Shown: in pieces, positions 45,690-56,635 of the stretch
How the letters are laid out: the number at the start of each line of letters is the position of its first letter
Numbering within the stretch: position 1 is the stretch's first letter
Assembly: GCA_949361645.1 (NCBI GenBank)
Contig: OX442429.1
Span: forward strand, 6,220,253 to 6,284,252
Reading direction: 5' to 3'
Length of the DNA stretch: 64,000 nucleotides
Source of the DNA: Spongilla lacustris
Taxonomy: Eukaryota > Porifera > Demospongiae > Spongillida > Spongillidae
Position numbers and translations under genes: made by a program
The notes under the pieces: model-generated
Told to the model about the DNA's origin: nothing
Databases searched by the model: none
Seen by the model: only the letters and a program-made list of their open reading frames with translations

Positions 45690-45935
45690 CTTACCCTGTG
45701 GAGATTACAGTATCAGTCCCACTCACTCCATGTATGATGACATACCATGGTTCTCAGGTGGGAGGGGCCATTGACATGGACTATGCCTGACATGGTCAGA
45801 CAGCCTCTGGGTGAGGTCCAGAATGCATAGCCTCACCATTACTATCTTACCCTGTGGAGATTATAGTATCCCACTCACTCCATGTATGATGACATAGCCA
45901 TGGTTCTCAGGTGGGAGGGGCCAGAACATTCAGTA
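45690..45935 (-). repeat. Inverted copy of the 153-bp repeat, about 1.6 units
   Basis: The minus strand reads attctggacctcacccagag and gtgagtgggatactgtaatc as at 40333-40620. Confidence 0.85.
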
Positions 45936-46112
45936 CTGGGCATGGGATGTGCACTGGATGGATGGCATCAGTTATTAAAGAACAAACCATCAAGTCCTAA
46001 TTAAGTCTATTAGTGACTTTAAGCGAAGATGTTATTGCCAACGTTATAAAATTGAAGCCCCCCACACCACCACTAAATTATTAGCAAAAGCAATCCTAGT
46101 ATTAGGTTGTTG

Positions 46113-46192
46113 AAAGCTGCGGGAACATGGTTTCCATCACAGATGAGAAAATAATAAGTGTTGCTTCTGACCATGCAAGCATATCACTTTAG
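46113..46192 (+). pseudogene. Scrap of an SRCR receptor tail exon
   Basis: The plus strand (agctgcgggaacatgg, atcacagatgagaaaa, gaccatgcaagca, to TAG at 46190-46192, then agcccatcaccaac) matches the tail exon and 3' flank of SRCR gene D (58442-58515). One base is missing relative to gene D. It is the outer end of the plus arm of the inverted duplication. Confidence 0.85.
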
Positions 46193-46261
46193 AGCCCATC
46201 ACCAACCACAGGTATATATTATCACTGCTTAGGAGTACCCGCCCGCTGGCACTTCATAAGG

Positions 46262-46604
46262 TAGTCTCGCGGGCCATGACGTAATAAATGAGATACTACG
46301 TCTGGAGACTTTCCGTGTGCTAGCGGCGGCACCAATCAGATTGCAGCGGTCACATGACTAGCTATGAATACATGCAGTGTGTGCATGTGTGTGTGTGTGT
46401 GTGTCTGTGCACGTACATGTACTTGTAGACGTACATTTGACCCAGGCGCCAGATTTGCGGGCACGTGGGTAAAGCAGACACACCCTCTTGTGGGTAAACA
46501 TTCTTGGCATGTGACTTGGCTGATAATTACATTCCTGCTGCACATCACACGAAATGTTGGCAAGACGTAGTATCTCATTTATTACGTCATGGCCCGCGAG
46601 ACTA
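46262..46604. mobile_element. MITE with about 45-bp inverted ends, TA target
   Basis: The left end is tagtctcgcgggccatgacg followed by taataaatgagatactacgt. The right end is its complement with few changes, ending cgcgagacta. It looks like an internally deleted relative of the RecQ-bearing element at 38119-38692. Confidence 0.85.
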
Positions 46605-46919
46605 TTCATAACTGCCGGTGTTACAGGAAATTAAATTCTAATTCTGTCGCGGCGACAATGTTTCCACTTTAAATCGTTTTAAAATGCGACCGTATTTCTT
46701 ACTCATGTCGCTCTAAAAAAATTCTGTTGCCCGCGAGGTATTCCAGTACAATTGCAGCATATCAGCTATAAGAAGTGAGCTTGAAAGTTTAAGATGATGG
46801 GAGTTACCAAACACTAGCGCTATATTATATCTGATTAATGTGAGCACTCATTCTAATGTTATTCATGCACCGCAAAGATGAGGGTGTGGCAACAGTGGCA
46901 ATAACAAAGACCGATCGCA

Positions 46920-48180
46920 ATGGAAGGCCTACGTTCACTACCGTAAGGGACTGTGCATATACTGGTATATCTACTAGTTCATAGTTTCAATCTATCCTAG
47001 ATGGTTTCTTGGGGAAATTTCTGGAGATACTGCCGCTACCATTCTTAAAGCCAGTGGAGATGAGAACAACTTTGTGGCGTACAAGCATCCTTCCTATAAC
47101 AAAGTCATACTAGCCCTTAGGTACATACGCATGGTATATACAATTGGGCTACTCCCTCTAGCTTGTCTATATTACGGACCTTGCTACGCTTGCGTTACGT
47201 TTACTTAGTAGTGCCTGCTTGCGTTCACAGGCCGCTATCCACTGACGACAAAGTGGAACATTTGGATGTAATATGCACCGATGGAAAGTACAAGGTGTAC
47301 GGTCAGGTAATAACAGTACAATCAAGAGCCGCAAAGTATTTATAATTTACATGTACATCTAACTTGAAATCCAATCAGTTGCTATTGAAAATGATCGTGC
47401 ATTACACCCTCATTGGGTATTGGACAACGCATCTGCACAAATCGATTTTCAAGTTGCCAAATAATGTACAATGTAGTAAAAGGCGTGAAAGACGCATTAG
47501 TGTTATGTCTGCAAATTCCTTAGAGGCTCAGACTACAATTTAAGCATGTGTGAGAAACAACGGAACATGTTATAGCATTGCTATCTATACTGATATAGAT
47601 GCAGGAATACGACGACATCATGCAGGCAGTAAACAGCTTTGTTGCTCGCCACAATCCACCTTTGAAGCCTGCATTTGAAACTCAGACCAGTCTCACGAAC
47701 AGCATCACCGACACTCCCCCTTCTTACAATCAGGCACAAAGTGCTCTACAGGTGAGCAATGCAGGAGCTATACCTGATGGTCATGACAGCCTCTTACCCC
47801 TGCAGCCTGAGGTAGCACCACTGCCACAGATAAGTGGTATAATTGCTCAACCTGAAGGTATGAGGGACCTTTCAGTTGACATATTTTTAATTCATGCACT
47901 CCCTATAGTCCCTACAGTCCATACCAACCTACCTCCTTACCAACCACCAATCCACGGATCTCACTACTGGCGCTATTACGGATCACTTCATTGCTGTCAT
48001 CCAAGGAATGTTTGTCACGCCTGCTGCTATTCTTCTGGTGGACATGCCTGGTACAACCCATCTAACAAAGGTCTCTTCCTGAAACTGTGCCTCTTCATCC
48101 TGTGGACACCATGTCTGCCTTGTCTAGGAATAATGGCGTGTTATGTCATCATCATGCTCGCAAACAGTGATGATGACTAA
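46920..48180 (+). CDS. SH2-like domain protein with hydrophobic Cys-rich C terminus
   Basis: Five exons: 46920-46942, 47001-47120, 47231-47306, 47599-47857, 47918-48180. They join without phase conflict into 246 residues. The start is ATG at 46920 (MEGLRSLP). Residues 9 to about 95 resemble an SH2 domain: WFLGEISGDTAATILK (aligns with W-x-x-G-x-I-S-x-x-x-A-x-x-L-L), VILALR, VEHLDVICTDGKYKVYG (aligns with V-x-H-Y-x-I...), DDIMQAVNSFV. The invariant FLVR arginine is replaced: F-V-A-Y (Tyr35). A proline-rich linker follows (TDTPPSYN, LPPYQPP), then a Cys-rich stretch (LHCCHP, CHACC) and a hydrophobic segment (LFLKLCLFILWTPCLPCLGI). Signalling or scaffold role is inferred. A mirror copy lies at 52249-56344. 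Confidence 0.75.
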
Positions 48181-48375
48181 TGTGGCACTTGCTTTTCATG
48201 TGGATAAGTGTGTCCCATACCATTCAGGGTATATGTGTCCAAAGCTTGTGCTCTATATACATGTATTAAATCTCTCTCCATTTAAATATTTCCTGCACCT
48301 GTTAATTAGGATGCTTTGGGCAATCAATCCTACTATTTCATAGTATTAAAAAGTGGCCAGTATAAATTTAATTTT

Positions 48376-50110
48376 AAAAGCAAGTGCATCTATTAAATTA
48401 AAAAAACCTCAAGATCCTTCAAAACTGTGTTGTTGATTGAAATGGGAATTTGGATGCTTAGATTTTGGCTATTTCTCAGTCACATAGAGTGCCTTCCTCA
48501 TGCCATCTTAGTGCAAACGAAGTCATCTAGATCAGTTGAATTTTGAAGTGAGGAAATGCCTTATTTTCTGTATAATCGAGGTAATACCTTTCCGTATAAT
48601 CGAGGGAGCACTGTACTGCATTCTAAAAGGTCAAATGTGAAAATGGATATCTGATAATACACCACAATCAGATTTTTTTTCTCACACATGATCATGATCT
48701 ATTCAATGTGATAGTTCAATCTGAAGTTCACCTTGACATGTGCAACTCAGTTAATGACAGTCACATTCGATGCAGTAAGTAATCTATAACACACCTTCTG
48801 GCTAGAATGAGCAGCCTAAATTGTCCAGCTATAGCTAGGAAATACTTTAAATTAACCCAACTAATAAGTTCCAGTGCTTTGGCTTGTTTACAGGGAGAAC
48901 ACAACGTTTTCCAAAACAAAGGGGTTTATGGAGTGCCTTACGTTCCACCAGGTACTATTACCTTTCTCCCTTATTACTTGCAATTGTAAAATAAAGTGCC
49001 AAGTGACCCACCGTACAAAATGAATGTAGGGCAACTCAGTGTTATGGCTATATTGCTGTCAGCCGGTGGATATTAACATTTCATTGAATTCTAAAGCACC
49101 ATGCATGCAATTAAATTTTGTAACTGAACACTGAGGCAGTTCATATGAAAAGAATTGTGGTAAACTATGTAAACTTCCTAAAGAAATGTGTTACAGGTGT
49201 ACTTTGAAGATCAAATAGGTCGATGTCATCTTTGTGCAGAATCATTCACCTCATTTTATCCATAGTACAAACTCCTATGCTCATGAGCCAATTCCTTTAC
49301 TGCATTAATGGCAGGCATCACGTCAATCATATAAGCTTTAGGATTTCAGTATGAGGTGTGAAAATCTTTTCCCCTTTAATGTGTTGTCCATAACAGGTTA
49401 TTGGCACTTGAATTATTTTTAAAGTGCCTGGATATACAAAAAGTTGCACTCTTCCTGTCGCAGAGGCTTGCAGCATTTTACTCTGTTAATGGGCACGACT
49501 CCGGACCTTTGTGACTTTCTGTGCTCAATACCCATCCAACTTCCCACTTTGGATCCAGCCGCAATTTGGTTTTGTAGCAAGCCATCACTTCCACAAAACT
49601 CCCTGCTTTTGGATACGTTTCTTTAGTTAGATGCTTAGCTTCCTGTAATATCGCTCTACCATCTTAACCCTGGAGTTGGGGCCCTCTGCACTAATGTTAG
49701 TCATAGCTGGAAGAGATGACAGAACACATGATCTCGTTAACCATTTCACTTTGGAGCACATTAGTTGATCTCAGGATTGCAGACAGTCTGGTGCGGACAA
49801 AACCAACCAACTGACTGCCTCTTGGGTACGGTGCACTAATGATCGATGCTGCAAATGTCAAACAACACCTAGCCACACTCATCTCACTAGCTTAATCAAA
49901 AAGTTATTTTTTCCAAAAACAGAAATTTTGGTTTAATCACATAGCAAATCTTCTCTCAATCCACCAAAGATGAAAAAAAAAAATCAAGTAACTTTTGCAT
50001 AGGAAAATTAATGTACTAGCCTGCAGCTTGTTGTTATTACACAAAATTATCTATTATCCTGTATCTTAATGTGCTTATTAAAACTTGGCATCCAATTGTG
50101 CAGTAATTAC
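48376..50110. other. No supported gene
   Basis: Sequence between the plus arm of the inverted duplication and the duplicated gene B segment. AT-rich with a few short frames; I see no domain or repeat family here. Confidence 0.5.
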
Positions 50111-51490
50111 TGTGTCAACTACACACTGTGCATTTTATAGAAGGCATAAGCGCATGACAATAGCCATATAAATGCACCAAGTTCACATATGTCATTCCGC
50201 CTATGACTTTTTAGGCCTATTAAACGATGTATGTGAGTAGCAGGTCTCTAGTGTATGATTAAGGGAGACACCAGATCGAATCTGCATGTTGTAAACAAAA
50301 GAGCCATGGGTATTCTATCAGAAACTTAATAGAAACTAGTGTGAGCTTTAATAGGGTCATCTGTGCATATCCCCTAATAACCTGTGCAATTTGGTTGTAT
50401 TTTGAATGTTAGCCCAATTGTCTTTGTCATCAGTGCACTGCATGACATCATCTCTTACAAGTTACAACAGCATACATTTGCCTTGCTAAATATAACAATC
50501 AATGAATTTGACTGATGCCATTTTAGCAGTAGGATGGGGAGGAGGCAGTTCACATGGTGCTGTATTCCACTGTAGGCTGCTCCGTACTCTTTGCCAAGAC
50601 ATCCGACTTTGTGATTGCCACCTGGTCCAATGTGACAGTGGCTTTGCTTCTAAATGCAGGAATACAATGTCACATGCAGTGCAAACTTAGTGAAGATTTT
50701 AACAAGGATAATAAAAAGTGAGTATTACTAATTGTTTTTAAATGCTTTATGCAGTTTGGCAAATATTTACATAACCTTTTTTTATTTTTGCTTACCTGTG
50801 CCAGAAACCAAATTATCACCAATAAGATTGCTATTAACACAATAGCAATAATGGCCAGATGAACTCCAATGGCAACAGGCATAGCAACGTGATCAGCAGA
50901 AGTAAGAAGCACTGGACCTAGGTAAAGACTACGAAAGTAGAAACCATTGAATTAATTAATTATGCCTTTTATTTTTTCAATTTGGTTAAGTTATGAATGC
51001 TCACTGCTGTTGTTCTGGCTGCACTTTGAATTCACACAAACAACCCCCGGCATCATCGCCATGGCTACAATTTTTTTAAACGATGGCAGTCCAGCAGGCT
51101 GGTTTGAGGTATATCGGTCCACTCCCAGCTTCAACATATACTGCCAATGGTACTTCAATTTCATAAAAGGAGCAAATGTTTAGCCTAACACATAATAATG
51201 GAAACCTGTCACTCACAGCTGCCGTTGTACCCCAGCTGCCTGCACACCACTCGGGCTGCATTGTTGTCCCACAGATAGCCACAGACGGTGCCCCACTGGT
51301 TGTTGATGCATATCTCCACCCTGCCAGCATTACTGTATGCTGTGCCGGCCAGTCTAAGTGCCCCAGTCTTGCACAACGAGTTGCTCCCTTGCACACACAC
51401 ACACACATGCACACACACACACACACATGCACACACACACACACATGCACACACACACACATGCACACACACACATGCACACACACACAC
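50111..51490 (-). repeat. Segmental duplication, copy 2
   Basis: Counterpart of 27972-29430; diverged in flanks, closely similar in exons and TM region. Confidence 0.9.
50550..51387 (-). pseudogene. SRCR fragment C: decayed duplicate of gene B 3' end
   Basis: Exons matching gene B are tail 50550-50649, TM 50796-50917, second-half SRCR 51005-51152 and first-half SRCR 51217-51387. The first half is intact ([20 protein letters not shown]). The second half has internal deletions (148 bases against 189) and stops after AGSGPIYLKPACW. The TM exon lacks 8 bases at its 3' end, which shifts the tail frame. No upstream domains or start are present: at 51491 the similarity ends in microsatellite DNA. 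Confidence 0.88.
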
Positions 51491-51610
51491 AGGGAGGGAG
51501 GGAGGGAGGGAGGGAGGGAGGGAGGGAGGGAGGGAGGGAGGGAGGGAGGGAGGGAGGGAGGGAGGGAGGGAGGGAGGGAGGGAGGGAGGGAGGGAGGGAG
51601 GGAGGGAGGG
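51388..51610 (+). repeat. (CA)n/TGCA and (GGGA)n microsatellites
   Basis: CA repeats with regular atgc interruptions to 51490, then 30 GGGA units to 51610. Confidence 0.98.
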
Positions 51611-51780
51611 GACGGACTATGTTCATAGTACCGGGCCACCGTAATTTCCACACCGCTTCCTTTCTGAATGCTACAATGAAGCCTGGTGGAAGCAGTGATG
51701 GTGAGATATTTAGATATGCAGATCTTATGTTACGTGAAATGGTTTCCAAGTTCCTACCTGATGCCAGTGCTTCTCAGTGA
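51611..51780 (+). CDS. Unrecognised C-terminal-like coding segment
   Basis: The frame continues out of the GGGA tract and reads [20 protein letters not shown], then [20 protein letters not shown] and TGA. Composition looks protein-like, but it has no start, no splice partner found and no family I recognise. Confidence 0.25.
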
Positions 51781-53734
51781 AGGCACTGGGATATTCACTT
51801 CAAAATGCACCTGGTTTAAATGAGTCAAGATGGCTTATTTGCATTAAGATGAATAACCCTATCATAATGCCATTGAATACTTTTCTAAGCATGCAAATTC
51901 CCATTTCAACTTTTAAAAAAACGAAGAGTTGTGAAACATACTGAATTTTATTGATACACATGCATTAACTGACACTAATTACTAATAATATCTCTTAGCC
52001 AAGTATTTGTGCCATTTTTATAGGAATGCAGGCCTTCAATTCGATACAACTGAAGGTTGAAGAGTTTGATTTATACTGGCCACTTTTTAATACTATGAAA
52101 TAGTAGGATTGATTGCCTCGTGCATCCTAATTAACAGGTGCAGGAAATATTTACACAAAATGGAGAGTGATTTCATATCAACAGCACAACATTAATTAAC
52201 ACAATGAATACCCTAGGACACACTTATCCACACAAAGACACTGTGATATCAGTCTTCATCCATGCCTGCAACAGAAAGTATGATATAACATATCCATATT
52301 CCTAGACAAGGCAGACATGGTGTCCACATGAGGAAGAGGCACAGTTTCAGGAAGAGACCTTTGTTAAATGGGTTGTACCAGGCATCTCTGCCAGCAGAAT
52401 GGCAGCAGGCGTGACAAACATTTCTTGGATGACAGCAATGAAGTGATCTGTAGTAGTGAGATCCATGGATTGGTGGTCAGTAAGAAGGTAGGTTGGTATG
52501 GACTGTAGGGACTATAGGGAGTGCATGAATTTAAAATATGTCAAAAGGTTCGTCATACCTTCAGGTTGAGCAATTATACCACTTATCTGTGGCAGTGGGG
52601 CTACCTCAGGCTGCAGGGGTAAGGGGCTGTCATGGCCATCAGGTATAGCTCCTGCATTGCTCACCTGTAGAGCACTTTGTGCCTGGTTGTAAGAAGGGGG
52701 AGTGTCGGTGATGCTGTTCGTGAGACTGGTCTGAGTTTCAAATGCAGGCTTCAAAGGTGGATTGTGGTGAGCAACAAAGCTGTTTACTGCCTGCATGATG
52801 TCGTCGTATTCCTGCATCTATATATAGATAGCACTGATAACTGATATTCTGTTCTGTTTTCTCACACATGTATAAGTTGTAGTCTGGGGAATGACATCAG
52901 TCTGCAGACAAAGTTATTTAATAAATGCATCAGCTAGGTACATTTGGTGTGAAAATTACCAAGAACATATACAGTCATATGGATATAGGCTGCAAAGAAC
53001 ATGACTGAATAAGCAGCTTAATATACGCCGCCAAGCATTCAAACTATCTTCTTATTAGCTTTGTAATTATTCATTGTGGGTGGAGATGATATTGAAGGCA
53101 GGCAACCCCACACCCCAGTGCAGCATGCACTGAAGCCATACATAATGAACCGTCCAATGGGTTTAGTACCACTGATCATTGATAGTGTTACCATTCCATC
53201 ATCTAGCTATTTTAGTACCTTCCTATAGAAGCTCATGACCTCAGGATACTACTGACAATACCCCCAAATGGCTAACCAATCAGATCATCCTAAACACATG
53301 ACTTCATGGTTACATGTACTTTACATGTACTTGAATCTCACACAATGCGAAAGTGTTCCCAGATTGCATGCCAATTGGTTATCACACATAGATCTACTCT
53401 ACCAGTATAACCACACCATAAACACATGGAATGATGCAATTATGATGTAATGTGAGTATAGCAGCTTGCATTATACAATGGCCTCGATCTTAACATAAGG
53501 CCACTCCAATAAAATTGAATGCCTAGGTTATTATTATTATTAATATGTCACAGTATAAACGGCTGGTCCAGTAAAGTATGCATATCATGACTGTTTGCTT
53601 CACCTCTGAAATGAAATAATAATGTATTGACGAGCCTTGAAAACCGCACTCCTTTGAAACATGAGGCTAGCTACACAAGAATATAACAAGTGCCATACAA
53701 GTCATGTATGTTCTAACGTGAGATACATGTACGA

Positions 53735-53945
53735 GGAGTTGCCAATAATAACCGGACGGGAACGAACAAATGAGAAAAGAATGCGTTGTTATACGATCAC
53801 ATGCCATGGTACTTATTTATAGCATTAGTTATTTATAACTTGCATTGTAATGCACTGTATAATAGTATAGTAAGACTTATTTATAGCAACTTACATAACT
53901 AAACAATACACGACGCGCGTGACGTCAATTGCAAGCCGGGTAATC
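53735..53945. mobile_element. Diverged MITE related to 57746-57972
   Basis: gaggagttgc at the left, and acataactaaacaatac with gcgcgtgacgtcaattgcaa at the right, match the element at 57746-57972. Ends are imperfect. It is in intron 3 of the mirror SH2 copy. Confidence 0.5.
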
Positions 53946-55140
53946 CAAGTACAACTGTAATTACAATAAATTTATAGTAACCTAATGTGGGGGAGTGGCC
54001 TAATGTGATGTGGAGGCAGAAAATCAATTTAATGTGTACCGTAGGATAGGTTGTCCAATAATTCAACACGCGATCATTTTTGCACCACTGATCAACTGAT
54101 TATATTTCAAGTTTGAAAGACACGTAAAGACAATTTGAAATTCTGAACAAAGGAGAAAGATTCCTAAAGGGGCTTTCACACTAGCAAGGCAAAAAGGCAA
54201 ACCGAATCGATCCGCATTGCACGTTAATCGTAATTAATAATCACATGTGTAGTAAATTGATCGTACGCGTGGTGCTTACTTGCGTACGCCTGAGGTTTTA
54301 TCTTTACAACTGTATTCTTTAAATATTTATTTAAAATAGCTTCTGTACTGATGCTAAACAAAAAGTAACGGCGAGATGGCTTCTGAAGCTCAGCGTACGT
54401 GCCTCGCAACAATGAAACCTTGAATTGTGCGTAACGGACCCGCGATTTTGCCTTGTCATGAACTTGACACAAGCTTTCTGTGGCATTTTCGGTCAGTGCA
54501 GAGGGTTTTGCAATCTACTCCACGTGATTTAAAACGATCGCTAAAGCGATTGCTTGTTCTGTGATAGCGGGATCGATTTTCTTTTGCTCGTCTCTATGCA
54601 ATATGAATAATGCAACCATGCAAGAGGCGATGTAACTTAAAGTCTTCCCCAATACGGCAATAAACTGCAATATCACATTGCACTCTAAAGAACAAAACAG
54701 GTCATTTATTAAAACTTTTACTCAAGTATGCATGCGGTTTAATTAAAGGTAAGTATTGATCAATCTATATCAGTATATGATTTTAAAAACATGAAAATGA
54801 TCGTATGAGAGACCGAGGCACCGTATACATGTAAATGGTCGTAGAGAGCGCTTGCTAGATATCGCCGAAGTGCAAGAAAGAGTACCTATTTCAATCATCC
54901 TTATTTAATGATTGTAGTACGGCACATAGATCCAGCAATTCTTATACATATAATCGTAGATTGCTAAATTATTTGATTCATGAAAAAATATACAGTTTCC
55001 GTTTTTGCACGCAGTTTTATGTAGTGTTTTGAGCATGATATACTAAAGCTTACAGCGCTCCCCCAGGCCCCCTAGCTTGGCGGGCGGAGTACCCCCTCTC
55101 GCACCCTCCCCCTCTTTAATTAATCATTATTCATTAACAA

Positions 55141-55164
55141 CCCCCCCCCCCCCCCCCCCCCCCC
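55141..55164. repeat. Poly-C run
   Basis: A run of C next to exon 55185-55257; others are at about 56037-56060 and 62527-62547. Such runs often coincide with assembly errors. Confidence 0.95.
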
Positions 55165-55377
55165 TTTTCTGTACTGTTATTTACCTGACCGTACACCTTG
55201 TACCTTCCATCGGTGCATATTACATCCAAATGTTCCACTTTGTCGTCAATGGATAGCCTGTGAACGCAAGCAGACATTACTAAGTAAACGTATCGCAAGA
55301 GTGGCCGGCGTAGGTAGATAAGAGGGAGTAGCTCGATCAATTGTACATAGGCGGCGGAGACGGGGGCTAGGGGGCTT

Positions 55378-55577
55378 NNNNNNNNNNNNNNNNNNNNNNN
55401 NNNNNNNNNNNNNNNNNNNNNNNNNNNNNNNNNNNNNNNNNNNNNNNNNNNNNNNNNNNNNNNNNNNNNNNNNNNNNNNNNNNNNNNNNNNNNNNNNNNN
55501 NNNNNNNNNNNNNNNNNNNNNNNNNNNNNNNNNNNNNNNNNNNNNNNNNNNNNNNNNNNNNNNNNNNNNNNNNNNNN
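55378..55577. other. Assembly gap (200 N)
   Basis: Fixed-length gap inside intron 2 of the mirror SH2 copy. Confidence 1.
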
Positions 55578-56635
55578 GCTTGCGCGTATCTTTTTAAAAT
55601 ATATATGCGTGAAAAATTTATTGTCCACCGCGATATATTCCCCCTCCGCCCCCACCGAAAAAAATGGCCCGTGTATAAACGAGCGTATCGACGTAATTGT
55701 GAACTAAAATCCTGTTGGAGTACCAGTTCTTTCCTGAAATGTTTAAACAGATACATGGAAGCGTTAACGAGTACGTTGTCTAGAAGATACGCTTGTTAAA
55801 AAATAAACACGGGCCATTTTAAATTTATTATGTATTCGCACGGCAGCCGACTATAGCTAATTTTTAGCGGGATTTGAAGCGTAAAGTGAAAGCTTCTGGG
55901 GCTCCGCCCCAGACCCCGATTGGGGAGCTTACAGCGCTCCCCCACACCACCTTGCTGGTGAGAGGGAGGTGCCTCGGCCGCTAGTAGACGGCCGGAGATT
56001 GCCGGATGGAAACGCCGTAGTAGAAGAGCCCCTGCACCCCCCCCCCCCCCCCCCCCCCCCCGGCCCCCAGTTTTATTTTTCCGCCCCCCCCAGGTTTATT
56101 CACCTTCCGCCGCCTATATGTTGTATCACCAAGTACCTAAGGACTAGTATGACTTCGTTACTGGAAGGATGCTTGTACGCCACAAAGTTGTTCTCATCTC
56201 CACTGGCTTTAAGAATGGTAGCGGCAGTATCTCCAGACATTTCCCCAAGAAACCATCTAAATAAATATTTAAAACCCATGTATCAGTAGACATACTACTG
56301 AATATTTGCGCAGTACCTTACGGTAGTGAACGTAGGCCTTCCATGGCAATCGGTCTTTGTTATTGCCCCTAGGTGTTTGTGACTCGAGTACGAATGACTA
56401 CACACCCAACGGTGTCATTTTAGGTATTTACGTCATCTTGACTCATCTAGATCAGGTGCACTTTTATGTACAGCCATTTGGTATTGGTTATATCATTTTT
56501 ACCCTACATATGATTTATCATGATCACTAGATTTAGATTTGAAGGAAGGGGGTGCGGGGAGGGAGCACTTCTGAAAATATAGTATTACCTAGATATTAAT
56601 ATACATGTATATGCCCAAATCCAATCACGAAATTA

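Larger units (their letters stand above)
52249..56344 (-). pseudogene. Mirror copy of the SH2-like gene, premature stop
   Basis: Exons 56322-56344, 56137-56256, 55185-55257, 52559-52817 and 52249-52502 match the plus-strand gene in order, phase and nearly in length (the third is three bases shorter, the last nine shorter). Start ATG at 56344 in context gccatgg. Residue changes are mild (GEMSGDTAA, HPSSNEVILVLR, SIDDKVEH). F-V-A-Y is retained in place of FLVR. The last exon reads VHTNLPSY then TGA, after which the frame remains open and similar (HCCHPRNVCHACC, LCLFLMWTPCLPCLG) to TGA at 52251-52249. Either a recent pseudogene or a shortened, soluble form. Intron 2 contains an N gap and C runs; intron 3 is 2.4 kb. 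Confidence 0.75.

Noticed and set aside
55134..55756. ORFs of 129 and 173 codons spanning the gap
   Set aside because: They are artificial because they run through 200 N. The only real coding sequence there is the SH2 exon 55185-55257.
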